A DNA stretch of 6,218 nt, taken from contig CANTGP010000195.1 of NCBI GenBank assembly GCA_947653315.1, forward strand, positions 1 to 6,218. The letters run 5' to 3'. The DNA is from an uncultured Lachnospiraceae bacterium. Lineage in GTDB: Bacteria > Bacillota > Clostridia > Lachnospirales > Lachnospiraceae. Of the stretch, positions 1 through 4,923 are shown in pieces; the stretch's first letter is position 1, and every line of letters starts with the position of its first letter. The position numbers were made by a program, and so were the translations under genes. Under the pieces are notes generated by a model. That model was not told where the DNA came from, ran no database searches, and saw nothing but the letters and a program-made list of their open reading frames with translations.

Positions 1-22
1 TGTAAACAATGTTTGTCTGTCC

Positions 23-50
23 GACAATTTCATACTTTACATCAGGTTTT
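23..50 (+). repeat. Left arm of a 28-base inverted repeat
   Basis: The plus strand from GACAATTTCATACTTTA (23-39) through AGGTTTT (44-50) matches the minus strand of 938-911 at 26 of 28 positions. The two differences, at 40 and 43, are both C here against T there. The arm begins 26 bases beyond the protease stop codon. The match does not continue into the flanks, and I see no target-site duplication. Confidence 0.85.
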
Positions 51-76
51 TCTTTTTTATTTTATTGTTCTATGGG

Positions 77-529
77 TTATGTAGTCCTTACCGTAAGTTC
101 AAATTTATCATGATATTCACGGGAGTCTTTACAGAAATAAACTTTTTGGTTATACGGGTTCAAAATGAGTATAAGCTGTTTCAGTATGTCCATTCCTAAA
201 ATAATATCCGTAATTCTTTCATCAAAGGTAATCCATATATCCTGCATCCCCAAATCAATACTGCCTATCGTAAACTGCCGCAAATGATACTTATAAAACT
301 TTAAATATTCCCCCTTTACAATTCCTCCAATCAATTTCATCTCGGAACTGCCAAAATGGCTTTCTTCCAATGCCTTATCAACAACAGTATGACCACAGCA
401 GGTATATCTTGCCCCTGTATCAACTACAAATTTTTCAAATGAGATATATTTTTCCCTGGATACCAACAGGCACTCCACAAAACTTCTGTTATTCTTTATA
501 CTCGTACTGTACACCGATTGCGCCCCCAT
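77..529 (-). CDS. Retropepsin-like aspartyl protease, 150 residues
   Basis: The protein carries the aspartyl protease motif FVVDTGA (34-40), with Asp37 as the catalytic residue, and the matching C-terminal element DIILGMDIL (108-116). Between them is a beta-rich stretch containing a Gly-Gly turn (68-69) where the flap would be. With one DTG motif and about 150 residues, it fits single-domain retropepsin-like proteases that act as homodimers. There is no signal peptide or membrane segment, so a cytosolic place is likely. The frame is open to an ATG at 664, but that start has no ribosome binding site and would overlap the upstream gene by 176 bases; the ATG at 529 has GGAGG 11 bases upstream. 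The natural substrate is unknown. A non-proteolytic binding role is possible, but both active-site signature elements are intact. Confidence 0.75.
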   Translation of the reverse strand: MGAQSVYSTSIKNNRSFVECLLVSREKYISFEKFVVDTGARYTCCGHTVVDKALEESHFGSSEMKLIGGIVKGEYLKFYKYHLRQFTIGSIDLGMQDIWITFDERITDIILGMDILKQLILILNPYNQKVYFCKDSREYHDKFELTVRTT

Positions 530-758
530 TATTATAACTGCCTCCGACAACACAGCATTTTCCTGCTTCCAAAAGTCGGTCCCTGGTTTCATACAACTGT
601 TTGTAAGAATCTTCCGATGTACTGACACAATACAAATACCCGTTACTTTCCCCGATTTTATCATAACTGTCTATCGTATACAGATACTTACAGTCCTCAA
701 ACATATTCTCAATTTCATCATCCGTCCTAAGTATCTTCTCATCCAAAATCTTTAACAT
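489..758 (-). CDS. Hypothetical 89-residue acidic protein paired with the aspartyl protease
   Basis: I do not recognise this protein. It is small, soluble-looking and acidic in its first 35 residues, with no signal peptide or membrane segment. It has many Tyr residues, Cys at 23, 44, 68 and 69, and a glycine/asparagine-rich stretch VVGGSYNNGGAIG (70-82). The reading frame is open back to a TTG at 890, but the ATG at 758 has GGAGG 7 bases upstream and lies about 40 bases after the start point predicted from the promoter at 807-835, so translation surely starts there. The protease gene begins inside its 3' end, overlapping by 41 bases, so the two proteins are probably made together in a fixed ratio. 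That arrangement would suit a substrate, chaperone or inhibitor of the protease, but nothing in the sequence shows which. Confidence 0.72.
   Translation of the reverse strand: MLKILDEKILRTDDEIENMFEDCKYLYTIDSYDKIGESNGYLYCVSTSEDSYKQLYETRDRLLEAGKCCVVGGSYNNGGAIGVQYEYKE
541..545 (-). promoter_or_regulatory. Ribosome binding site of the aspartyl protease, inside the upstream gene
   Basis: GGAGG, 11 bases before the ATG at 529. It lies within codons for the Gly-Gly pair of the upstream small protein (residues 72-73), so ribosomes finishing that gene pass over it. The spacing is slightly long. Confidence 0.65.
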
Positions 759-765
759 CCCGCAT

Positions 766-770
766 CCTCC
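766..770 (-). promoter_or_regulatory. Ribosome binding site deciding the start at 758
   Basis: GGAGG, 7 bases before the ATG at 758. No comparable site precedes the TTG at 890, which also lies upstream of the promoter, so this site decides the start. Confidence 0.8.
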
Positions 771-806
771 ATTCCGCCATAAACACGAAAGAACTACCTT
801 GTATTC

Positions 807-835
807 ATTATAACATACGGTCTTCCCATGGTCAA
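807..835 (-). promoter_or_regulatory. Sigma-A promoter of the small protein / protease pair
   Basis: On the minus strand TTGACC (835-830) and a perfect TATAAT (812-807) are separated by 17 bases, and a TG one base before the -10 gives an extended -10. The start point should lie near 800, leaving a leader of about 40 bases before the ATG at 758. This supports an independent transcription unit, separate from the heptose operon. Confidence 0.82.
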
Positions 836-910
836 TGCAGTATCGAATATACGTTCTCAGCGTATCATTATTGTAACATTTTAGCTGCAAATAAGAAGAT
901 ATACGATAGC

Positions 911-938
911 AAAACCTAATATAAAGTATGAAATTGTC
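911..938 (-). repeat. Right arm of the 28-base inverted repeat
   Basis: Read on the minus strand, this copy begins GACAATTTCATACTTTA and ends AGGTTTT, as at 23-50. It lies 75 bases upstream of the promoter -35 box and 132 bases beyond the hldE stop. Together the arms enclose 860 bases that hold the promoter and both small genes. Confidence 0.85.
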
Positions 939-1070
939 AAGGTTCTGTTTCCCAATTTCCTGTTACGCACTCCCTCTTAACCGGTATCCTGTCTCATATT
1001 CTTCTTTTCCTTCAAAGTCCTTTCCTCCATTTTCCAAAACCTTCCGTATCCCGATACCTCTCTGCATCCC

Positions 1071-2711
1071 CTATATATTCATCAACGTACTCGCATATTT
1101 CAGCACGTTCACTTTTTCCACCGCTTCCTTGTTTCCCACGATATTCGCCCCCAGCGCGCCGCCGATGTTTCCCATGAAGGTTCCCACTTCCGTCGGTGCC
1201 CCTGCCGCGGTAAAGATTCCGGCCATGGCCAGGAACGCATCCCCGGCCCCGATGGTATCCTTCACGCTTAACGTAAACGCGGGGGCTTCCTGAATGTCCT
1301 GTCCGCTTATCCCGTATGCGCCTTCCGAGCCCCTTGTGAGCCATCCGTTCCCCGTTAAATGCCCGGCAAGTTTTTGCAGGCCGGTCTTCTCCTCCTGCGC
1401 ATGTTCCGGAAATGCCAGTTTCAGTTCCTTCTGGTCCAGGGAAAAGGCATCCGCCCTGTAGTATTTGGTAATCACGTTCAGTCCCATGTTCGTGGAATTT
1501 GCCTGACAGTTCAGCACCAGGTATTTTGCCTTCTCCTGAAGGATATCCATGACCTCCCGGTCCACCAGCCCGTGACCGAAATCGCACAGGAATACGGCAT
1601 CATAATCGCCGGTCCTCTCCTTCAGTTTTTCCTTGAACCTCGCATAAGTATCTTCCTCATACCCCGCCTTCTCCGGTATGTTATTGACGGCAAGAATCTT
1701 GCGGTATTCCTCCCTTTTTTGGTTCCTGGTCAGGTACCGGTGCTTTACAATCGTGGGAAAAACATGGCTGTATTCCAAATTAAGCTGCATCTTGTCCGCC
1801 AGCGCATCGAAAATGCCAAGGCGCATGTTCTTTTCGTCGCCGATGATGGACATCACCGTCACATGCTCCGTAAAAGTCGCCAGATGCCTTGCCACGGCAA
1901 GCGCGCCGCCCAAATATTCCTCCGAACTGTTTAACCTTGCCGAATACCCCGTATCCTTCGACATCATCCCCTGCACGCTGCAATAGGTATAACGGTCTAT
2001 GATGACGTCGCCCACAACCAAAACCTTAAGGCGGCCGGCATGTTCCGCATACCCGCGGATTTCCTGCATATCATGCCTTTCCTTAAAGTCCTCCATGTAA
2101 CGGATGACTTCTTCCGACAACCCTGACATGGCGGTATTGATGAGTTTCGTGGAACTGAAGACCTGGCCCGTGGTAAACCCGATCCTTCCCCCGTGTTTCT
2201 CCACCAATGCCTTTTCCCCGGCAATCTTTCCCGTAATATCATTTTCTTCCTTTGCGTATTCCTCCCCTTTGACATAAATATCCGGTTCCACGCAGGTAAT
2301 AATATCATCCACGGTATACCCTTCCGACAGCAGGACATAATCCACACAGGACAATGCCGCCAAAACCTTCATACGCATCTCGTCATTAAAATAAGGTCTG
2401 CCCGGTCCCTTACGGACATATGCCGCCGCCGTAACGGAAACAACCAGTACGTCCGCCATTTCCTTTGCCTGTTCCAAATGAATGACATGCCCAGGATGCA
2501 CCAAATCAAATACCCCGTGGCATAATGCAACGGTTTTTCCCTCCGCTTCCAGTTTCGGTTTGATTTCCGTGCTAAACTGCTCTTTTGTCACGATTTTTAA
2601 ATGTCCTTTTGCCGCAATTTCCGCTTCTTTTTGCGCTTGTTTTTCCGCTTCTTTTTTTACTTCCTTTTTTATTTCTTTTTCTACTTCTTTTTCTGCTTCT
2701 TTTTTTCCCAT
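1071..2711 (-). CDS. hldE: Bifunctional heptose 1-phosphate nucleotidyltransferase / heptose 7-phosphate kinase, reversed domain order
   Basis: This 546-residue protein joins the two remaining heptose steps. Residues 3-31 are a Lys/Glu repeat tail. Residues 36-195 form an HldE domain II-type nucleotidyltransferase with HGVFDLVHPGH (65-75), RPYFND (105-110), YVKGEEY (146-152) and FSSTKLIN (185-192). Residues 227-546 form a PfkB/ribokinase-type kinase with VVGDVIIDRY (232-241), LGGALAVARHLA (267-278) and the signature DTIGAGDAF (485-493), where Asp491 is the expected catalytic base. E. coli HldE is about 477 residues with the kinase first; here the order is swapped and the protein is longer. 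The family usually makes ADP-heptose, but the nucleotide cannot be read from motifs; CTP use is possible. The ATG at 2711 has AAGGGA 9 bases upstream, overlapping the stop of the SDR gene. An ATG at 2719 is out of frame. It is the last gene of the operon. Confidence 0.88.
   Translation of the reverse strand: MGKKEAEKEVEKEIKKEVKKEAEKQAQKEAEIAAKGHLKIVTKEQFSTEIKPKLEAEGKTVALCHGVFDLVHPGHVIHLEQAKEMADVLVVSVTAAAYVRKGPGRPYFNDEMRMKVLAALSCVDYVLLSEGYTVDDIITCVEPDIYVKGEEYAKEENDITGKIAGEKALVEKHGGRIGFTTGQVFSSTKLINTAMSGLSEEVIRYMEDFKERHDMQEIRGYAEHAGRLKVLVVGDVIIDRYTYCSVQGMMSKDTGYSARLNSSEEYLGGALAVARHLATFTEHVTVMSIIGDEKNMRLGIFDALADKMQLNLEYSHVFPTIVKHRYLTRNQKREEYRKILAVNNIPEKAGYEEDTYARFKEKLKERTGDYDAVFLCDFGHGLVDREVMDILQEKAKYLVLNCQANSTNMGLNVITKYYRADAFSLDQKELKLAFPEHAQEEKTGLQKLAGHLTGNGWLTRGSEGAYGISGQDIQEAPAFTLSVKDTIGAGDAFLAMAGIFTAAGAPTEVGTFMGNIGGALGANIVGNKEAVEKVNVLKYASTLMNI
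2622..2705 (-). repeat. 12-base tandem repeat encoding seven x-K-E-(A/V/I) tetrapeptides
   Basis: Codons 3-30 of the hldE-like gene read as seven four-residue units: KKEA, EKEV, EKEI, KKEV, KKEA, EKQA, QKEA. The DNA period is 12 bases with degenerate copies, and it includes runs of seven A (minus strand) at 2700-2706 and 2652-2658. The peptide should be a highly charged single alpha-helix or short coiled coil. Repeat and homopolymer both make copy-number or frame changes by replication slippage plausible, but that is inference. Confidence 0.85.
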
Positions 2712-2720
2712 GCCGCCATG

Positions 2721-2726
2721 TCCCTT
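2721..2726 (-). promoter_or_regulatory. Ribosome binding site of hldE
   Basis: AAGGGA, 9 bases before the ATG at 2711, sharing one base with the TAA stop of the SDR gene. An out-of-frame ATG at 2719 sits one base after it and is too close to be used well. Confidence 0.65.
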
Positions 2727-3736
2727 TATTTTCCCAAATATTTAAACCAGTCCTGTGTTGCTTCCCCTATGCTGTCCGGTGTCCATACCGGCGCTTTCCG
2801 CCAGTATTCGATGTTGTCCAAAACCTTACGCACTCCTTCTTCAAAAGTGACTTTGGCCCTCCAGCCAAGCGCCCTTTCTATCTTCGCGGTATCCGCAAAG
2901 GTACAGTCCGGTTCCCCCGGACGTTTCGGGATATGGGTTACTTCCCCGCCCAGCAGTTCGCAAAGCCGGTTCACCGAATAAGTCCCTCCGCTGCCCACGT
3001 TAAAGGTATCCTGCACCACATCCGACACCGCCGCCGTGTAAAAAGCATCCGCAATGTCCGTCACGTAAGTAAAATCCCTTGTCTGGTTCCCGTCGCCCAC
3101 CACGGTAAAAGGCTTACCGGCAAGTTTCTGCGCCAAAAACACACCGAATACCGCCCCGTATGTCCCCGACGTCCGGGAACGCGTCCCGTATACGTTAAAC
3201 AGCCGGAGCGTTACGACAGGCAGTCCGTATACCTGTCCCCAGTGGAGTACGGTTTCCTCCCCCAGCCGCTTCGTCAGCGCATAAGGATATTGCGGACGGA
3301 TTTGTGCCGTTTCCTTTGTCGGGTATTCATCGGGAATCCCGTAGCAGGACGAGGATGCCGCATACACGAGTTTCCGTATGCCGGCATTTTTCGCGCATTC
3401 CACCACATTATAGGTACCGAGCACGTTTGACGAATAATATTCCCAGGGCTTTTGGATGGACGGAACGATATCCGCCAGCGCCGCAAAATGGAATACGTAA
3501 TCCACCCCTTGGAATACCGGTTCGATTTCCTCCCTGTTCCTGATATCCATGTGATGGATGGTCAGATTGGGATTGTCCTTTTGATGGTCAAGGTTTTCCG
3601 GTCTGCCTGTTGTCCAGTTATCGATGACCCTCACCGTATGTCCTTCCGCCAGCAGCCGGTCCACCATATGCGAACCGATAAAACCGCAGCCTCCCGTTAC
3701 CAATGAAACAATATCCGAAACTGTATTCAAAGCCAT
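2726..3736 (-). CDS. NAD-dependent epimerase/dehydratase (extended SDR) acting on a sugar nucleotide
   Basis: This 336-residue protein is an extended short-chain dehydrogenase/reductase. It shows the Rossmann motif TGGCGFIG (14-21), an acidic Asp39 at the end of beta-2 that favours NAD over NADP, SSSCYG (128-133), and the catalytic pair Tyr152/Lys156 in PYALTK. FNVYG (180-184) and RDFTYVTDIADAF (220-232) are typical of UDP-sugar 4-epimerases and related dehydratases. The frame stays open upstream to an ATG at 3769, but the ATG at 3736 has a strong GGGAGG site 8 bases away, so I chose it; it leaves 44 bases after gmhB. Its place between gmhB and hldE points to a heptose nucleotide as substrate. 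It does not look like typical HldD: the residue that aligns by eye with E. coli HldD Lys178 is Ser190. A UDP-hexose 4-epimerase supplying another sugar of the same polymer is a real alternative. Confidence 0.82.
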   Translation of the reverse strand: MALNTVSDIVSLVTGGCGFIGSHMVDRLLAEGHTVRVIDNWTTGRPENLDHQKDNPNLTIHHMDIRNREEIEPVFQGVDYVFHFAALADIVPSIQKPWEYYSSNVLGTYNVVECAKNAGIRKLVYAASSSCYGIPDEYPTKETAQIRPQYPYALTKRLGEETVLHWGQVYGLPVVTLRLFNVYGTRSRTSGTYGAVFGVFLAQKLAGKPFTVVGDGNQTRDFTYVTDIADAFYTAAVSDVVQDTFNVGSGGTYSVNRLCELLGGEVTHIPKRPGEPDCTFADTAKIERALGWRAKVTFEEGVRKVLDNIEYWRKAPVWTPDSIGEATQDWFKYLGK

Positions 3737-3744
3737 ATCTTTTT

Positions 3745-3750
3745 CCTCCC
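3745..3750 (-). promoter_or_regulatory. Ribosome binding site deciding the SDR start at 3736
   Basis: GGGAGG, 8 bases before the ATG at 3736. It shows that the in-frame ATG at 3769 is not the main start and that the product begins MALNTVSD. Confidence 0.82.
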
Positions 3751-3780
3751 TTTTCTGCCCTGATATCACCGGAACCTTTT

Positions 3781-4323
3781 TTACAGGATTCCCGGCACAT
3801 CCCTTAAATCACGGAATACGTAATCCGGCTCCACCGCAAACTCTAACCCTGCCGTCCCGTAACCGGATTCCAGCAGAATGGTCCTTATGCCTGCATTTTT
3901 TCCCGTCAGGATATCGCTTGCCCGGTCCCCGACCATCCAGGACATTTCCATGTCAACCGCAAAGTCTTTCCGCGCCGCTTCCAGCATTCCCATGGAAGGT
4001 TTGCGGCATGTGCATTCCCCTGCATAACCCTCCACACATCCCTCCGGGTGGTGCGGGCAGTAATAAACGGCATCCACACCGGTCTGCCGGATCAGCCGGT
4101 CATTCATTTCACACAGCGTCTTTTCGGTAAACAGTCCTTTTGCGATACCGCCCTGATTGGTGACCACGATCGCAAAATAACCTTTTTCCCGTATCTGCCG
4201 GATACAATCCCGTACATAGGGAAAGATTTCCATATCTTCCGGTGAAACCACATATCCTTTTTCTTTGGTGAGTACGCCGTCCCTGTCCAAGAACACGGCG
4301 GGTTTTCCTTTTACAGCCCGCAT
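3781..4323 (-). CDS. gmhB: D,D-heptose 1,7-bisphosphate phosphatase (GmhB, HAD-IIIA family)
   Basis: This 180-residue cytosolic HAD phosphatase is expected to remove the 7-phosphate from heptose 1,7-bisphosphate, giving heptose 1-phosphate for nucleotide activation. Motif I is FLDRDGVL (11-18), with nucleophile Asp13 and acid/base Asp15. Motif II is VTNQGG (54-59), motif III includes Arg107-Lys108, and motif IV is VGDRASD (131-137) with Mg-binding Asp133. Cys89, His91, Cys104 and Cys106 have exactly the spacing of the structural zinc site of E. coli GmhB (Cys92, His94, Cys107, Cys109), which separates GmhB from histidinol-phosphatase-only relatives less clearly than context does. Its ATG follows the gmhA stop after one base and has only a weak GGGG at 12 bases, which suggests translational coupling to gmhA. 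Whether it prefers the alpha or beta anomer cannot be read here. Confidence 0.92.
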   Translation of the reverse strand: MRAVKGKPAVFLDRDGVLTKEKGYVVSPEDMEIFPYVRDCIRQIREKGYFAIVVTNQGGIAKGLFTEKTLCEMNDRLIRQTGVDAVYYCPHHPEGCVEGYAGECTCRKPSMGMLEAARKDFAVDMEMSWMVGDRASDILTGKNAGIRTILLESGYGTAGLEFAVEPDYVFRDLRDVPGIL

Positions 4324-4324
4324 G

Positions 4325-4918
4325 TTACATGCTTACCCCGTCCCTTTCCATCATCAAATCCACGATTTGCTGGAGCATCAGGTTATGGATGGATTCCACG
4401 ATGCCGTACCGCTTACTTGGGACATAGACATTTACGCTTCCCTGCCGCTTTGCCCGGTTATCGGGTTCAAATCCGGTAAATGTAACGGTATCGGCGCCTT
4501 TCCTTTTTGCCACTTCGAGGACATTGATGATATTTTGTGAATTGCCCGAACTGCTAATGACAACCACCAGGTCATTTTCATGCAGCAGAAATTCCAACGG
4601 TTTGGAAAAAATATATTCATACCCGTAATCGTTTCCCATGCAGGTCGTCACCGCATTATCGTAAAGACTGTATGTATTCATGCCGCCGTTTTTCATGAAA
4701 TCCGCCGTCATATGACTTGCAATTGCGCTGCTTCCCCCATTCCCCACGAAAAACAGGCGGGAACGGTCCCGTTTATGCCCCGTAAACGTATCCGACAGGA
4801 AACGGATTCCTTCCTCATAATCCGCACATTTGCGGGAAATCCCCTGCCAGATTTCCGTGCGCTCCAACGTCTGCATCAATTCCCTAATATACGGGTCCTT
4901 AAATGCCCCTTCTCCCAT
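4325..4918 (-). CDS. gmhA: SIS-domain phosphoheptose isomerase (GmhA-like)
   Basis: This 197-residue protein should convert sedoheptulose 7-phosphate to D-glycero-D-manno-heptose 7-phosphate in the cytosol, the entry step to activated heptoses. Its length matches GmhA (about 190). A helical N-terminus leads into one SIS domain with FFVGNGGSS (56-64), SHMTADF (68-74), GNDYGYE (95-101) and ISSSGNS (121-127), the phosphosugar-binding loops of the family, and it ends with YGIVESIH (171-178). By eye, the metal/catalytic residues of E. coli GmhA (His61, Glu65, Gln172, His180) align with His69, Asp73, Glu175 and Gln183, so the last His is replaced. The ATG at 4918 has an AGAGGTG ribosome binding site 8 bases upstream, lying inside the last codons of the preceding gene. 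gmhB begins 1 base after the stop. The pathway context makes a GmhA role likely; another SIS sugar isomerase is the alternative. Confidence 0.85.
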   Translation of the reverse strand: MGEGAFKDPYIRELMQTLERTEIWQGISRKCADYEEGIRFLSDTFTGHKRDRSRLFFVGNGGSSAIASHMTADFMKNGGMNTYSLYDNAVTTCMGNDYGYEYIFSKPLEFLLHENDLVVVISSSGNSQNIINVLEVAKRKGADTVTFTGFEPDNRAKRQGSVNVYVPSKRYGIVESIHNLMLQQIVDLMMERDGVSM

Positions 4919-4923
4919 TTTAC

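Larger units (their letters stand above)
759..1070 (-). other. Intergenic region between the heptose operon and the two-gene cassette (312 bases)
   Basis: It holds, in order of minus-strand reading, a 34-codon open frame directly after the hldE stop (1067-963, no proper ribosome binding site), the right inverted-repeat arm, a short dyad ATACG-N7-CGTAT on the plus strand near 849-865, and the promoter. No convincing intrinsic terminator follows hldE: the best hairpin near 1046-1035 has only a 4-base stem. The operon message may therefore run into the cassette. Confidence 0.6.

Noticed and set aside
1..22. Palindromic AAACA-A-TGTTT at 4-14 as an operator
   Set aside because: Short and AT-rich at the window edge, with no gene start in view to give it meaning.
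530..664. Longer aspartyl protease from ATG at 664 (195 residues)
   Set aside because: No ribosome binding site, a 176-base overlap with the upstream gene, and the extra 45 residues do not resemble the protease fold.
759..890. N-terminal extension of the small protein from TTG at 890 (133 residues)
   Set aside because: No ribosome binding site, and the strong promoter at 807-835 lies inside the supposed coding part; the ATG at 758 has a good GGAGG.
911..940. TTGACA at 940-935 in the right repeat arm as a promoter -35
   Set aside because: No -10-like hexamer at 16-18 bases; TATATT is only 11 bases away.
1035..1046. Terminator hairpin after hldE
   Set aside because: Only a 4-base stem and no T tract directly behind it.
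2585..3430. Plus-strand open frame of 281 codons rich in Phe and Leu, and other long plus-strand frames
   Set aside because: They are antisense to well-supported genes; the Phe/Leu run is just the complement of the Lys/Glu repeat.
3737..3769. SDR start at ATG 3769
   Set aside because: The GGGAGG at 3745-3750 points to the ATG at 3736, and the Rossmann fold begins shortly after that start.
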